Positions 34,248 to 44,294 of a stretch of 44,480 nt of DNA are shown here, in pieces (within the stretch, counting starts at the first letter, position 1; each line of letters starts with the position of its first letter). The notes below the pieces were generated by a model that saw nothing but the letters and a program-made list of their open reading frames with translations, was not told where the DNA came from and searched no databases. Source of the stretch: Prochlorococcus sp. AG-363-O15 (GTDB lineage: Bacteria > Cyanobacteriota > Cyanobacteriia > PCC-6307 > Cyanobiaceae); assembly GCA_003278255.1 (NCBI GenBank), contig QCFZ01000003.1:119450-163929 (forward strand), given 5' to 3'. Made by a program: the position numbers and the translations under genes.

Positions 34248-35270
34248 TCACTTCCATTTCTGAGCAACAATCTCTGCTAAATCAACAACACGCTGGCTAT
34301 AGCCCCATTCATTGTCGTACCAAGCCAAGACTTTAACCATATTGTCTCCGATTGACATAGTTAAAGCTTCATCAACAATTGTTGACTCATTAGTCCCTGC
34401 ATAATCACTTGAAACCAATGGAAGATCCCCATATTTAATTATTCCTTTCATTGCACCTTGTGATGCGGCCTTTAATGCAGCATTAACTTCTTCTGCAGTA
34501 GTAGGGCGACCTGATTCAAAAACCAAATCAACTGCGGAGACATTAGGAGTAGGTACACGCATAGCAATTCCTGTGAGCTTGCCCTTCATTTGGGGATATA
34601 CCAAAGCCACAGCTTTTGCAGCACCTGTTGAGGTTGGAACAATATTCATTGCTGCAGCACGAGCACGACGCAAATCACGATGACTATTGTCAAGAATTCT
34701 TTGATCACCGGTATAGCTATGAATTGTTGTCATTAAACCTTTATTGATTCCAAAAGTTTGATCAAGCACCTTCACAATCGGAGCCAAACAATTAGTAGTG
34801 CAACTTGCATTACTCAAAATATTAAAATCTTCATGACGATATTGATCAGCGTTAACACCAACAACATAAGTGCCTACACCATCGCCTTTACCTGGAGCAG
34901 TAAGGATGACCTTTTTAGCCCCTGCCTCAAGGTGCTTACTAGCTCCTACGTCTGTATTAAAGACGCCAGTGGACTCAATTACTAAATCTATTCCCCAGTC
35001 CTTCCAAGGAAGGTTTAATGGGTTCCTATCAGAAAAACACTTGATCGTATTGCCATTAATAATGAACGTGTCATCTGTGTAATCGATCTCTGCGTCTTTA
35101 ATCTGACCAAGGATGGAGTCATATTTGAGCAAATGCGCATTCGTCTTAGGGTCTGATGTCACATTGATCCCAACCACCTCAATGCCTGTATTGGCTCCTC
35201 TACTCAACCAACAACGCATGAAGTTGCGACCTATTCGGCCGAATCCATTTATCGCAACTCTCAGGGTCAT
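34248..35270 (-). CDS. gap2: Glyceraldehyde-3-phosphate dehydrogenase (Calvin-cycle type)
   Basis: A 340-residue enzyme from ATG 35270 ([20 protein letters not shown]). A 32-codon extension to 35366 is open but does not look like GAPDH. The catalytic Cys is in [12 protein letters not shown], with [10 protein letters not shown] and [12 protein letters not shown] at the C-terminus. Overall it resembles cyanobacterial Gap2, which accepts NADP and NAD and runs in the reductive direction, rather than glycolytic Gap1. No C-terminal CP12-like extension is present. It is divergent from murC across about 200 bp. Confidence 0.93.
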   Translation of the reverse strand: MTLRVAINGFGRIGRNFMRCWLSRGANTGIEVVGINVTSDPKTNAHLLKYDSILGQIKDAEIDYTDDTFIINGNTIKCFSDRNPLNLPWKDWGIDLVIESTGVFNTDVGASKHLEAGAKKVILTAPGKGDGVGTYVVGVNADQYRHEDFNILSNASCTTNCLAPIVKVLDQTFGINKGLMTTIHSYTGDQRILDNSHRDLRRARAAAMNIVPTSTGAAKAVALVYPQMKGKLTGIAMRVPTPNVSAVDLVFESGRPTTAEEVNAALKAASQGAMKGIIKYGDLPLVSSDYAGTNESTIVDEALTMSIGDNMVKVLAWYDNEWGYSQRVVDLAEIVAQKWK

Positions 35271-35416
35271 GTCGTCAGCGGCTGAACCGCAAGGTAATTG
35301 GCCGCCGATCATACAGAAATACGTTGCATTAATTCTTCTTCCCGCTTCCATAAGGGAGAAAGTCACCGTTTTAAGGGCTTAAAAACTGGCCTAGATCACT
35401 GCAAACAATGCAAACC

Positions 35417-35485
35417 ATGGCGAAAAAGCCTAAATCTGACGTATCTTTCAACTCTCTAAACAGAGCCATTGAACAGCCTGATTGA
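35417..35485 (+). CDS. Possible short leader ORF upstream of murC (22 codons)
   Basis: ATG 35417 opens [20 protein letters not shown] and stops at TGA 35483-35485, inside the murC coding region in another frame and 14 bases past the murC TTG start. An earlier in-frame ATG exists at 35408. The overlap would allow translational coupling to the weak TTG start. The peptide is basic and not recognized. It may be chance; I include it because of the position. Confidence 0.25.
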   Translation: MAKKPKSDVSFNSLNRAIEQPD

Positions 35486-36914
35486 CCCACAACAACATTT
35501 GCACTTCATAGGAGTGGGTGGTATTGGCATGTCCGCTCTTGCCCTAATTCTTGCAAAACAAGGGCTTTCCGTATCCGGCTCGGATCAAAGTACGAAAATT
35601 AACTACCAAGATTTAAGCAATCAAGGAATATTAATTTTTAAGCAACAAATTGCAGAAAATATCAATACAATTTGTCAAGGCAAAAATATTAAGCCAATCA
35701 TCATAAGAAGCACCGCCATACCAAATAATAATCCCGAACTTAAAGCTGCAAAAAAAGCAAATCTACGAATTTTACACCGCTCTGATATTTTAGCAGACCT
35801 AATCAAACAGCACAAATCAATTGTTGTCGCAGGTAGTCATGGAAAAACAACAACAAGCACAATTATTTCAACTCTCCTAGCATTGACTAATAATGACCCA
35901 ACTATTGTTATTGGAGGAATAGTTCCTCATTATGGATGTAATGGTCATAAGGGCAAAAGTGATCTACTTGTAGCGGAGGCAGATGAATCTGATGGAACTT
36001 TAATTAAGTTCAAATCCGATTTAGGAGTTATTACCAATCTAGAACTTGATCATACTGACCATTATAAAGATCTAAATGATCTAATAAAAACAATGCAGGC
36101 ATTTCAAACTGGTTGCAAAAGAGTTCTTGCAAATTATGATTGTAAAAATTTAAGAGAACACATTGAAGCGACAGCATGGTGGTCAGTCAAAACTTCTAAA
36201 GGAGTTGATTTTGCAGCATTACCAATCGAACTCAATGGTCATCATTCAATTGCTAATATTTACGAAAATGAAAAAATCATTGGGCAAATTAACTTGCCAA
36301 TAACAGGATTGCATAATCTTAGTAATACAGTCGCAGCGATTGGAGCATGTCGAATGCAAGGAATTGTATTCGAAGAATTGCAAAGCTATATCCCTTCTCT
36401 AAAAGCACCAAAACGTAGATTTGATTTTCGAGGCATTTGGCAAGGTAGACAAATTGTTGATGATTATGCACATCACCCAAGCGAAGTACTTGCAACAATC
36501 TCAATGGCAAAAAATATTATAAAAACAGGTATAAGTCCCTTTCCAAAAGAGCCTAAGCGGCTCTTCGTTGTTTTTCAGCCACATCGCTATAGTCGAACCA
36601 AAACCTTTCTACAAGACTTTGCGTTATCTTTAGGAGAAGCGGACTTAATTCTTCTAGCACCTATATATTCAGCAGGTGAGAAAATGATACCTCAAATAAA
36701 TAATCATGCCTTAGCAAATGAAATAAAAAGACTATTTCCAAAAATGAAAATTATAATAGCGAAAGAGCGCAAGGAATTAACATATTTAGTAAAAAAGCAT
36801 AGCTTGGAAAATGATCTTATTCTAACTATGGGTGCAGGAGATATAAATAATCTTTGGGAGCAATTAATAACTCAAAGGAAGCATAAGCAATGGACAACCT
36901 ATCTAGCAGCCTAA
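35469..36914 (+). CDS. murC: UDP-N-acetylmuramate-L-alanine ligase
   Basis: A 481-residue Mur ligase adding L-Ala to UDP-MurNAc, the first amino-acid step of peptidoglycan synthesis. The N-terminal UDP-binding motif is [20 protein letters not shown]. The ATP loop is [10 protein letters not shown] with K126. [35 protein letters not shown] and FQPHRYSRT are the usual Mur signatures. The start is TTG 35469 since no ATG lies in frame near the conserved N-terminus. It overlaps murB by 25 bp. Confidence 0.95.
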   Translation: MNSLIDPQQHLHFIGVGGIGMSALALILAKQGLSVSGSDQSTKINYQDLSNQGILIFKQQIAENINTICQGKNIKPIIIRSTAIPNNNPELKAAKKANLRILHRSDILADLIKQHKSIVVAGSHGKTTTSTIISTLLALTNNDPTIVIGGIVPHYGCNGHKGKSDLLVAEADESDGTLIKFKSDLGVITNLELDHTDHYKDLNDLIKTMQAFQTGCKRVLANYDCKNLREHIEATAWWSVKTSKGVDFAALPIELNGHHSIANIYENEKIIGQINLPITGLHNLSNTVAAIGACRMQGIVFEELQSYIPSLKAPKRRFDFRGIWQGRQIVDDYAHHPSEVLATISMAKNIIKTGISPFPKEPKRLFVVFQPHRYSRTKTFLQDFALSLGEADLILLAPIYSAGEKMIPQINNHALANEIKRLFPKMKIIIAKERKELTYLVKKHSLENDLILTMGAGDINNLWEQLITQRKHKQWTTYLAA

Positions 36915-37804
36915 TTAATATTAAGGTCAACAAACTAATTCCATTAGCTCAATACACGACTTGGCGTGTAGGTGGTCCTGCGGAATGGTTGGCTGAACCC
37001 ACAAGCATTGCTGAAATCAAAGCATTAATTGATTGGGCAAAAAAACAAAAGATCCCTTGTCAAATAATAGGGGCAGGATCCAATCTTTTAATAAATGATG
37101 CTGGCATAAAGGGATTAAGCATTTGTCTTCGCAAATTCAATGGAAGCAAGATTGATCCAAAAGATGGTTTGGTAGAAGCTGTAAGTGGCGAACCTTTGCC
37201 AACTTTGGCTAGACGTGCTGCCAGGGCTGGATTACATGGACTGGAATGGGCTGTAGGTATTCCTGGAACAATTGGAGGCGCCTGTGTAATGAATGCAGGA
37301 GCACAAGGTGGCTGCACATCAGAACGTTTAGAGTCAATACAAGTTCTTCCACTTGATGGAAATGAAATATTCGAACTAAAACAACAAGACCTTAATTTTA
37401 ATTATCGTTATAGTCGATTGCAAAAAGAACCCTTTGTAGTTTTATCCGCAAAATTTAAACTAGAGCCTGGACATAATAAAAAAGAATTATGTGAAAAAAC
37501 ACACCAAAACCTTATTCACAGAAAGAGTACTCAACCATATGAATTGCCAAGTTGTGGAAGTGTGTTTCGCAACCCCGAACCTTTCAAAGCAGGGAGACTA
37601 ATAGAAGATCTAGGCTTAAAGGGTCACTGTATAGGAGGTGCGGAAATTTCCAAAACTCACGCGAATTTCATAGTGAATACAAATCATGCTTCTGCCAAAG
37701 ACATAGTTCAACTGATTGCATTTGTTCAACAAGCGGTACAAAAGACTCATGGTTTATTACTGCATACGGAAGTAAAACAGCTTGGTTTTAAAGAGAACGT
37801 CTAA
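36890..37804 (+). CDS. murB: UDP-N-acetylenolpyruvoylglucosamine reductase
   Basis: A 304-residue FAD enzyme reducing enolpyruvyl-UDP-GlcNAc to UDP-MurNAc, the substrate of MurC. FAD-binding motifs include [15 protein letters not shown] near 23-37, [14 protein letters not shown] near 60-73 and [20 protein letters not shown] near 116-135. The catalytic region has NYRYSRLQ and [12 protein letters not shown], whose Ser is the expected proton donor. The start inside murC (25-bp overlap) implies tight coupling of the two consecutive pathway enzymes. Confidence 0.95.
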   Translation: MDNLSSSLINIKVNKLIPLAQYTTWRVGGPAEWLAEPTSIAEIKALIDWAKKQKIPCQIIGAGSNLLINDAGIKGLSICLRKFNGSKIDPKDGLVEAVSGEPLPTLARRAARAGLHGLEWAVGIPGTIGGACVMNAGAQGGCTSERLESIQVLPLDGNEIFELKQQDLNFNYRYSRLQKEPFVVLSAKFKLEPGHNKKELCEKTHQNLIHRKSTQPYELPSCGSVFRNPEPFKAGRLIEDLGLKGHCIGGAEISKTHANFIVNTNHASAKDIVQLIAFVQQAVQKTHGLLLHTEVKQLGFKENV

Positions 37805-37828
37805 TCTGCATACTCGTATAGAAAAAAC

Positions 37829-38179
37829 ATGGCAGGATTCGGACTTCCAAATTTTGGGCAACTCACAGAGGCCTTTCGTAAAGCCCAGCAAATCCAACAA
37901 GATGCTCAAAAACTACAAGAAGAGCTCGATACCCTAGAAATAGAGGGGTCAAACAAAGATGAGAGAGCAAGTGTCTGGCTTTCTGGCAATCAACAACCTC
38001 TAAACGTGCGAATTGATCCATCGTTACTAGCCGAAGGGAAAGAAAACACAGAACAAGCAGTTCTAGAAGCGTTGAAATCTGCCTACGAAAATTCAACAAA
38101 AACTATGAAGCAAAAGATGGAAGATCTTACGGGTGGACTAAATCTCAATCTTCCAGGGATTAGTGACAACAAGGATTAA
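37829..38179 (+). CDS. YbaB/EbfC-family nucleoid-associated protein
   Basis: A 116-residue member of the YbaB/EbfC family, small DNA-binding dimers. It begins [20 protein letters not shown], followed by the characteristic [20 protein letters not shown] helix. A strand segment ([19 protein letters not shown]) and a second helix ([20 protein letters not shown]) complete the fold. It is 24 bp after murB in the same direction, and its end overlaps the end of convergent rsgA by 4 bp. Confidence 0.9.
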   Translation: MAGFGLPNFGQLTEAFRKAQQIQQDAQKLQEELDTLEIEGSNKDERASVWLSGNQQPLNVRIDPSLLAEGKENTEQAVLEALKSAYENSTKTMKQKMEDLTGGLNLNLPGISDNKD

Positions 38180-39087
38180 ATAATCTCCTTCAAGAATTCT
38201 CTATATTGTGAATACCTTTCCCACTTTTTATTTATAATGCATCCTGGCTCATCTAAATGAAGGCAATCACGAAATTTACAAGAATTTTGAGCTTTCTGGT
38301 TGCGAATTTCTGGAAAAAGAAAGCTAAGGGTTTTGGGATCAAATTGAACATCTGGCCTATTAAATCCTGGCGTATCAGCAACAAAAGACCCTTCACTTAT
38401 AGCAAAAAGCTCTACATGACGAGTTGTATGTCGCCCACGTTTTAATTTACCGGACAAAGCACCAACACGTAGAATTGTTTTTGAAAGGAGATGATTAATC
38501 AAACTACTCTTGCCTACGCCAGAAGGACCACAAAAGACTGATAATTTTGCAGACTGAAGATTATGTCTTAATTCATCAACTCCCTCTCCATTTTTTGTGG
38601 ATATCGCAAACATTTTATATCCCCAACTTTTTAAACGTAGAAACTGTTGATTAAATTGATTTACTGAAACCAAATCTCTTTTGGACAATACTATGCTTAC
38701 TTGCAAATGACTTTGTTCAGCATTTAACAAAAAACGACTTGCCTGTTCAATATTGAACGAAGGGCTAGCCAAGGAAAGAATTACATAAACATGATCTACA
38801 TTAGCGACAGGGGGACGAAGTAGATGATTTCTTCTAGGATATACATCGGTGATTACAGCTCTAGAATTTCTCCAATTAATTTCTTCAATTAATACTAAAT
38901 CTCCAACACAAACCGAAGAGCCTTTATAGAGTATACGATTTCTAAGTGTACACAGTAATCGAATTATCTTAATAGAACTTTTTACATTATCAATGAATTT
39001 GTGACCATCTTTTAGTGTGACTTCGACTTCAAGATAATTAGCTTGTAAGGCTACGACCATTCCTTCCAAAACTGAAACTTCAGTCAC
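38176..39087 (-). CDS. rsgA: Small ribosomal subunit biogenesis GTPase RsgA
   Basis: A 303-residue circularly permuted GTPase that acts late in 30S assembly. An OB-fold comes first (about 1-85), then the G motifs in permuted order: G4 LSKRDLV, G1 [18 protein letters not shown]2/G3 with RHTTRH and [11 protein letters not shown]-terminal zinc finger follows ([17 protein letters not shown]). It overlaps the TusA-like gene by 8 bp at its start and the YbaB gene by 4 bp at its end. Confidence 0.95.
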   Translation of the reverse strand: MTEVSVLEGMVVALQANYLEVEVTLKDGHKFIDNVKSSIKIIRLLCTLRNRILYKGSSVCVGDLVLIEEINWRNSRAVITDVYPRRNHLLRPPVANVDHVYVILSLASPSFNIEQASRFLLNAEQSHLQVSIVLSKRDLVSVNQFNQQFLRLKSWGYKMFAISTKNGEGVDELRHNLQSAKLSVFCGPSGVGKSSLINHLLSKTILRVGALSGKLKRGRHTTRHVELFAISEGSFVADTPGFNRPDVQFDPKTLSFLFPEIRNQKAQNSCKFRDCLHLDEPGCIINKKWERYSQYREFLKEII

Positions 39088-39334
39088 AACCTGGATTCAC
39101 CATCAATTTCATCCAGTTTTCATTTTGAAATACTATTTGAACTTGATGTCCTGATTCAATAAGGCCAGGAATTACCATTTCTTCAGGTTCGCCTCTATCA
39201 AGATCAACCTCAAGAAGTTGATTTGATGCTAACTTTTCAACTGCAAGTCGACATTTAATAAAATTCAATGGGCAAGGAGTTCCTCTCAGATTAATATGTT
39301 GATTAGAGTTAGACTTGAAATCTTTAATCATCAT
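39080..39334 (-). CDS. TusA-like sulfur-carrier family protein
   Basis: An 84-residue member of the TusA/YedF/SirA family. The active-site motif [20 protein letters not shown] carries the conserved CPxx Cys near residue 21, followed by a two-layer alpha/beta sandwich. TusA relays sulfur for tRNA thiolation; which sulfur pathway this homologue serves is not evident. It sits between dnaJ (4-bp overlap) and rsgA (8-bp overlap), so the three are translated as one unit. Confidence 0.88.
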   Translation of the reverse strand: MMIKDFKSNSNQHINLRGTPCPLNFIKCRLAVEKLASNQLLEVDLDRGEPEEMVIPGLIESGHQVQIVFQNENWMKLMVNPGCD

Positions 39335-40461
39335 TCTTGGCGAAATAATCGAGAAAAAAGACCACTATTATGATGGTGATGTTGACGACCTTTAGCAGAG
39401 TGATGCTGAGCCAAACCTTCTAACAAACTCCTTTCATCATCAGACAATCGAATAGGCAATTTAACATTAACTTCTATACAGTGATTACCTCTAGCAACAG
39501 GGTTGCCCAATTTTGGTATCCCTTTGTTTTCAAGTGTAAGAATAGAATTAGGCTGAGTGCCACTTGGTATTTCAAGAGAAGTTGTTCCATCAACAGTCTC
39601 AATCTCGATAATATCTCCAAGTATTGCTTGCAGATAGCTAACATTTACATCCGAATGAATAGTCAATCCATCTCTACGTAAATTTTGATGTGGTTTTACT
39701 TTTAAGAAGACATATAAGTCCCCAGAAGGACCGCCCCGAACTCCAGCATTGCCTTCGCTTGAAACCCTTAAACGAGTTCCTGAATCGACACCAGCAGGAA
39801 TATTAATTCTTAATTTTTTTCTAACTTGTTTAACACCTTTACCACCACAAGAACTACAAGGATTTGCAATGACTTGGCCAGTCCCTGAACAAGTCGGACA
39901 TTCAGCTACTTGAGTAAAACTACCAAAAGGTGTTCTTGTTGCTCTTCTAACCTGTCCAACACCACCACATGTGCCACAGGTAGTAGGTCCACTGCCTGGT
40001 TTCGCTCCAGATCCACCACAAGTGTCACATGTTTCTAAATGAGGAATCGTTATTTCTTTTTCTTGCCCGAATACCGCACTATTAAAATCAATAGTTAAGT
40101 CATAACGTAAATCATCTCCTTGTTGAGGACCGCGTCTTTGAGATCTACCAGCTGAAGGGCCACTACCACCAAAACCACTAAAAAAGGTCTCAAAAAGATC
40201 TGCAAATCCACCCATATCACCCATATCAGGCATTCCTGCTGCACCACCTAATCCAGCCTCTCCGAATTGGTCATAACGAGCTCGTTGTTGAGGGTCACCT
40301 AATACTTCATAAGCACGTCCTATTTCCTTAAAACGTTCTTCTGCTCCTGGTTCTTTGTTTATATCAGGATGATATTTACGCGCTAATCGACGATAAGCTT
40401 GCTTAAGTGCATCATTGTCAGCATCTCTACTGACACCCAACATGTCGTAATAATCAGCCAT
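39331..40461 (-). CDS. dnaJ: Chaperone DnaJ (type I Hsp40)
   Basis: A 376-residue full-length DnaJ. It has a J domain with HPD at 31-33 ([10 protein letters not shown]), a Gly/Phe-rich region rich in Met (about 75-110), and a zinc domain with four CxxCxGxG motifs ([32 protein letters not shown]). The substrate-binding C-terminal domains end in a His-rich tail ([15 protein letters not shown]). It stimulates DnaK ATPase. grpE lies 44 bp upstream; DnaK itself is not in the window. Confidence 0.97.
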   Translation of the reverse strand: MADYYDMLGVSRDADNDALKQAYRRLARKYHPDINKEPGAEERFKEIGRAYEVLGDPQQRARYDQFGEAGLGGAAGMPDMGDMGGFADLFETFFSGFGGSGPSAGRSQRRGPQQGDDLRYDLTIDFNSAVFGQEKEITIPHLETCDTCGGSGAKPGSGPTTCGTCGGVGQVRRATRTPFGSFTQVAECPTCSGTGQVIANPCSSCGGKGVKQVRKKLRINIPAGVDSGTRLRVSSEGNAGVRGGPSGDLYVFLKVKPHQNLRRDGLTIHSDVNVSYLQAILGDIIEIETVDGTTSLEIPSGTQPNSILTLENKGIPKLGNPVARGNHCIEVNVKLPIRLSDDERSLLEGLAQHHSAKGRQHHHHNSGLFSRLFRQE

Positions 40462-40505
40462 CTGCGTGCAATACCTCGTTAACAGTAAATGCCAACTTCA
40501 TAACT

Positions 40506-41279
40506 TCAATTCTCCTCAGATAAAGACTCAGAAACTGGAGCACTTGAAACCTCCGAAGAACTTTTTAAATCCTCTGTTTGAAGAGAAATGCCATCTTTAG
40601 GTCCAGGTCCCATAGAAACCTTAACAAGAGCATGACGCAAAACTCTTCCATTTAAGTGATAACCGCGTTGAAGCTCTTCTGTAACAATATCCTCAGCCTG
40701 TTCTTCACTAGGCTCTCGTAAAACAGCTTCATGTAAATTTGGATCAAAAGGTTGACCTACAACACGCATAGGTGCAACGCCTAATTGCTTAAGCACATCA
40801 ACGAGCTGTTTATACAAACCTTGATAACTACGATGAAGAGTTTGTGCCTCCTCTCCTTGAGGATCAAGTTGCTGTCGGGCTCTTTCAAAATTATCTACTA
40901 CAGGTAAAATCTCACTGAGAGTGCTACAAGTTAATTGTAATTTCAAATCATCTTGATCACGACTCTGTCGTTTTCGGAAATTATCAAAATCAGCAGCAAT
41001 TCGCATATATTGAGTTTTTAATGTTTCATGTTCCTGCTCTAACTGTTGCAAACGAGCTTCATTATCAGGTTGAGCAATGGATTGTGATTCATTTAACTCT
41101 TCCTCAGAAGCTATAAGAGGTTTTTCGCTATCTGAAGAATTGTTCTCAGCAATAGTCAGATCAGGCGAAGAATTCAGATCACTCTCGTCTAAAGACCGAG
41201 ATTCTGAGTCAATTGGCATAGTTGGTTCTGATCCATCAGAGGAAGAAGCTTTGGCTTGACCAGGTACTTCACCAGTCAT
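40506..41279 (-). CDS. grpE: Nucleotide exchange factor GrpE
   Basis: A 257-residue DnaK nucleotide exchange factor. Long acidic Ser/Glu-rich N-terminal region (about 1-85), a long helix ([20 protein letters not shown] followed by [10 protein letters not shown]), and the beta domain with [20 protein letters not shown]-like [20 protein letters not shown] and VKVSMGP. I start at ATG 41279; the frame's TTG three codons upstream is unlikely. No CIRCE operator is visible in the 217 bp upstream, though an imperfect dyad lies near 41341-41362. Confidence 0.94.
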   Translation of the reverse strand: MTGEVPGQAKASSSDGSEPTMPIDSESRSLDESDLNSSPDLTIAENNSSDSEKPLIASEEELNESQSIAQPDNEARLQQLEQEHETLKTQYMRIAADFDNFRKRQSRDQDDLKLQLTCSTLSEILPVVDNFERARQQLDPQGEEAQTLHRSYQGLYKQLVDVLKQLGVAPMRVVGQPFDPNLHEAVLREPSEEQAEDIVTEELQRGYHLNGRVLRHALVKVSMGPGPKDGISLQTEDLKSSSEVSSAPVSESLSEEN

Positions 41280-41496
41280 AACAAGCAATTGGAGAATCTC
41301 ATTTAGACATCTTGAAGGAAGACATCCTCTTCACACAAGCTACGGAAGCCCGCACCTTCGTTAATTTTAACTCAATTTCAAAACTTCTTATGCAAAAGAA
41401 TAAAAAATACCTGTAGTCATTGGGTTTAGAAACTGAAAAAAATATTACTTCTATTTTATAGTCCTTCAACTATTAAACAGTACAGCAAGATACAAC

Positions 41497-42783
41497 TTAA
41501 ATAAAAGATTTTGCAATAGCATTGCCCGCCAACCAACCACTAGTCCAACAATGTTGAAAGTTGAACCCACCTGTTACACCATCTATATCAAGAAGCTCAC
41601 CTGCAAAAAACAAACCTTTGCACAATCGACTTTCCATAGTTTTCATATTCACCTGGGATAAATCAACCCCACCAGCCGTAACAAATTCCTCTCCAAAAGG
41701 CCCCTTACCTACAATCAAATAACGACTATTAATCAGGCCATCAATTAACTTTGATTCTAAATTTTTAGATAGTTCTGCCCACCTTATACAAAACTCTAAG
41801 TTATTCTTTTTTAAAATAGTTGCCCATAGTCTTTTAGGAAGATGAAGAAATGGTCTAGCTGAAATTAAAGTCTTATTAGCAGAATTACAACGAAACAACT
41901 GCAATGAATTCTTGACTTCTTCTAAATTTTCACCTAACCAATTTACTGTTAAATTAGCTGTATATTTATCACTATTCAAATCTCTTGCGCCAAAGGCTGA
42001 CAACCGTAAAACTGCTGGTCCACTTATACCTTTATGCGTCAATAGTACTCTTCCTGTTTCAAAAAAATTCTTTTTAGTTGTTTGCAACTTTAATTGAACA
42101 TTATTTAAAGTAAGGCCAGCACATTTAGATAAAAGAGGTTCTTTTAACGAAAAGGAAAAAAGAGATGGCACTGGATTAACAATATTATGCCCTAATTTGG
42201 TGGCTAATCGTCGACCACTTGGATGACCACCAGTAGCCAGTAAAACAAATTTAGATAAACATGTTCCACCACAATAATTAACTAGAAATCCTTTTTCTTG
42301 CAAATACTGGATTTCAGTAACAACAGTCTGTTTTTTCAAACTAACTCCTGCTGCTTTTGCAGAATTTCTAAGACATGCAACAACTTCACTAGAATTATTA
42401 GACTTCGGAAAAATGCGTCCATCCCCTTCTTCAATCAAATTCAAATTATGTTCATTAAACCAAGAGACTGCATCACCGGTAGCAAACCTACTAAAAGGAC
42501 TTCGTAAAGCAACCATTCCACGAGGATAATAATTAACTAAATCCTGAGGCGTCCAACAAGCATTAGTAACATTGCATCGACCTCCTCCACTAAGTCGCAC
42601 TTTTTCAAGAGGTTTATTTGTTGCTTCAAGAATCAAAATAGAGGACAATCCAGCTTCTGCAGCTGTAATTGCACCCATAAATCCGGCGGCACCGCCGCCT
42701 ATAACAATCAAATCAAATGTTTGGTCGAAAATTAAGGGCAATTCCGTTGTTGCAATAACGTTTACCGGTTGGTCTAGGGCCAT
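41497..42783 (-). CDS. BaiN/HI0933-family NAD(P)/FAD-dependent oxidoreductase
   Basis: A flavoprotein of about 428 residues. The FAD-binding motif FDLIVIGGGAAGFMGAITAA is followed by LEKVRLSGGGRCNVTNACWT, GDGRIFPKSNNSSEV, LATGGHPSGRRLATKLGHNI and a C-terminal TAGGVDLSQV then GELLDIDGVTGGFNFQHCWT, all typical of the family (function poorly defined). The start is uncertain: ATG 42783 or 42786 overlaps the 3' end of msrB by about 70 bp, TTG 42741 would reduce this to 29 bp, and the frame is open to 42846. Confidence 0.85.
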   Translation of the reverse strand: MALDQPVNVIATTELPLIFDQTFDLIVIGGGAAGFMGAITAAEAGLSSILILEATNKPLEKVRLSGGGRCNVTNACWTPQDLVNYYPRGMVALRSPFSRFATGDAVSWFNEHNLNLIEEGDGRIFPKSNNSSEVVACLRNSAKAAGVSLKKQTVVTEIQYLQEKGFLVNYCGGTCLSKFVLLATGGHPSGRRLATKLGHNIVNPVPSLFSFSLKEPLLSKCAGLTLNNVQLKLQTTKKNFFETGRVLLTHKGISGPAVLRLSAFGARDLNSDKYTANLTVNWLGENLEEVKNSLQLFRCNSANKTLISARPFLHLPKRLWATILKKNNLEFCIRWAELSKNLESKLIDGLINSRYLIVGKGPFGEEFVTAGGVDLSQVNMKTMESRLCKGLFFAGELLDIDGVTGGFNFQHCWTSGWLAGNAIAKSFI

Positions 42784-43219
42784 CATCAAACACATGGCCT
42801 TGATGTCCACCACAACGGCGACAGTGATACTCCGTACGTGGAACAATTAATTTAAAATCTACTTTAGTTTCAATGGCCTTTGGTAGTGATTCCCAAAAAC
42901 TAGGCCAACCTGTACCACTATCAAATTTTGCAGAAGAAGAAAATAAGGGCAGATCACAGCCTGCACAATAAAAAATGCCTGCTCGTTTTTCTTCATTTAA
43001 AGGACTTGTAAAAGGACGTTCCGTGCCTTCCTCCCGGAGAACTCTGAACTGAGCAGACGACAATTTGTTTCTCCATTCCTCATTGCTAAGATCCCAAGCG
43101 GGATCCTTAGGTTGAGAAACAGCAAAAACAGGCTTTGGACGAAAGAAGTTTCCTAAAAATGTTGTCAATGCACCCATAAGAACTGAGCGACGTGTCCAGA
43201 ATAAAAAAGTGTTCTTCAA
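42713..43219 (-). CDS. msrB: Exported peptide-methionine (R)-S-oxide reductase
   Basis: A 168-residue MsrB repairing methionine-R-sulfoxide. The catalytic Cys is C156 in KRYCNNG. The structural zinc site is C85-x2-C88 and C133-x2-C136, with GTGWPSFW at 103-110. Unlike usual cytoplasmic MsrB it carries a twin-arginine-like leader (TRRSVLMGALTTFLGNFFRP, then VFAV), implying export to the lumen or periplasm. The resolving-Cys position near the N-terminus has none in the mature part, so thioredoxin-type recycling is unclear. The end overlaps the flavoprotein gene. Confidence 0.92.
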   Translation of the reverse strand: MKNTFLFWTRRSVLMGALTTFLGNFFRPKPVFAVSQPKDPAWDLSNEEWRNKLSSAQFRVLREEGTERPFTSPLNEEKRAGIFYCAGCDLPLFSSSAKFDSGTGWPSFWESLPKAIETKVDFKLIVPRTEYHCRRCGGHQGHVFDDGPRPTGKRYCNNGIALNFRPNI

Positions 43220-43283
43220 AGCAAAAGAATTCTAGTAAAACTTTTCTAAGCAAAAAAACTTATTCATGCAAAGAAGATAACAA

Positions 43284-44288
43284 ATGGTTCCTATTTCCTC
43301 ACCAACCACCAATAAAGCATATAGGTTCAGCATTGCTCCAATGATGGATTGCACAGATAGACACTTCAGAGTTTTGATGAGACAAATAAGCAAAAGAGCA
43401 CTTTTATACACAGAAATGATTGTCTCAAAAGCTCTTCATTACAGTGATAGGAGAAATAAATTACTTGATTTCGATCCAACTGAACATCCAATTTCTCTTC
43501 AAATCGGAGGAGACGACCCCAAACTATTAACCGAAGCAACTCTTTTGGCTGAAGAGTGGGGATATGACGAAATCAATCTAAATATTGGTTGTCCAAGTCA
43601 AAAAGTGCAATCAGGCAATTTTGGAGCTTGTCTAATGGCAAATCCAGATCAAGTAGCACGATGCATTGAAGCTATGTGTTCTAAAACTAAACTCCCTGTC
43701 ACTGTTAAACATCGAATAGGAATTGATAATTTAGATAGTGAAGATTTACTTATTGCATTTGTCGATCGTCTTGCAGCTGCAGGAGCACAACGTTTTTCAA
43801 TTCATGCTCGAAAGGCTTGGCTAAAAGGATTAGATCCAAAACAAAACCGAACAATTCCACCACTTCAATACGAAAGAGTCGAACATGTCAAAAAAATTAG
43901 GCCTAATTTAAAAATCGAATTAAACGGTGGATTGAATACTCCCTTTGCTTGCTTAAATGCACTAAAAATATTTGATGGTGCAATGGTTGGACGAGCAGCC
44001 TATGCGCATCCGCTGAGATGGAAAAACATTGACGAGATAATATTTAAAGAAAAAACTAATGACATAAAAGCATCAGAAATTATAAGAAAAATAATTCCTT
44101 ATACTGAAGAACATTTACATAAAAATGGCAAATTATGGGATATGTGCAAACACATACTCAACCTAGTAGAAGAAGTGCCAGGCGCTAAAGCATGGAGAAG
44201 GGATCTTGGATTAAAAGCCCAAACAGAAAAATATAACTTGGAAATATTAGTGAAAGCAGCCCAACAACTAGAAGATGCTGGGCTTTAA
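43284..44288 (+). CDS. dusA: tRNA-dihydrouridine synthase A
   Basis: A 334-residue FMN enzyme reducing uridine in the tRNA D-loop. Motifs are SIAPMMDCTDRHFRVLMRQI near 16-35, PISLQIGGDDPKLL, NIGCPSQKVQSGNFGACLMA with the catalytic Cys, VKHRIGIDN, FSIHARKAWLKGLDPKQNR (specific to DusA) and GAMVGRAAYAHP. It is divergent from msrB with 64 bp between and convergent with the glycine-rich protein gene, only 6 bp apart. Confidence 0.96.
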   Translation: MVPISSPTTNKAYRFSIAPMMDCTDRHFRVLMRQISKRALLYTEMIVSKALHYSDRRNKLLDFDPTEHPISLQIGGDDPKLLTEATLLAEEWGYDEINLNIGCPSQKVQSGNFGACLMANPDQVARCIEAMCSKTKLPVTVKHRIGIDNLDSEDLLIAFVDRLAAAGAQRFSIHARKAWLKGLDPKQNRTIPPLQYERVEHVKKIRPNLKIELNGGLNTPFACLNALKIFDGAMVGRAAYAHPLRWKNIDEIIFKEKTNDIKASEIIRKIIPYTEEHLHKNGKLWDMCKHILNLVEEVPGAKAWRRDLGLKAQTEKYNLEILVKAAQQLEDAGL

Positions 44289-44294
44289 AACTAA

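Noticed and set aside
41280-41496. Heat-shock CIRCE operator upstream of grpE
   Set aside because: The TTAGCACTC-N9-GAGTGCTAA inverted repeat is not present; only a weak imperfect dyad near 41341-41362 is seen.
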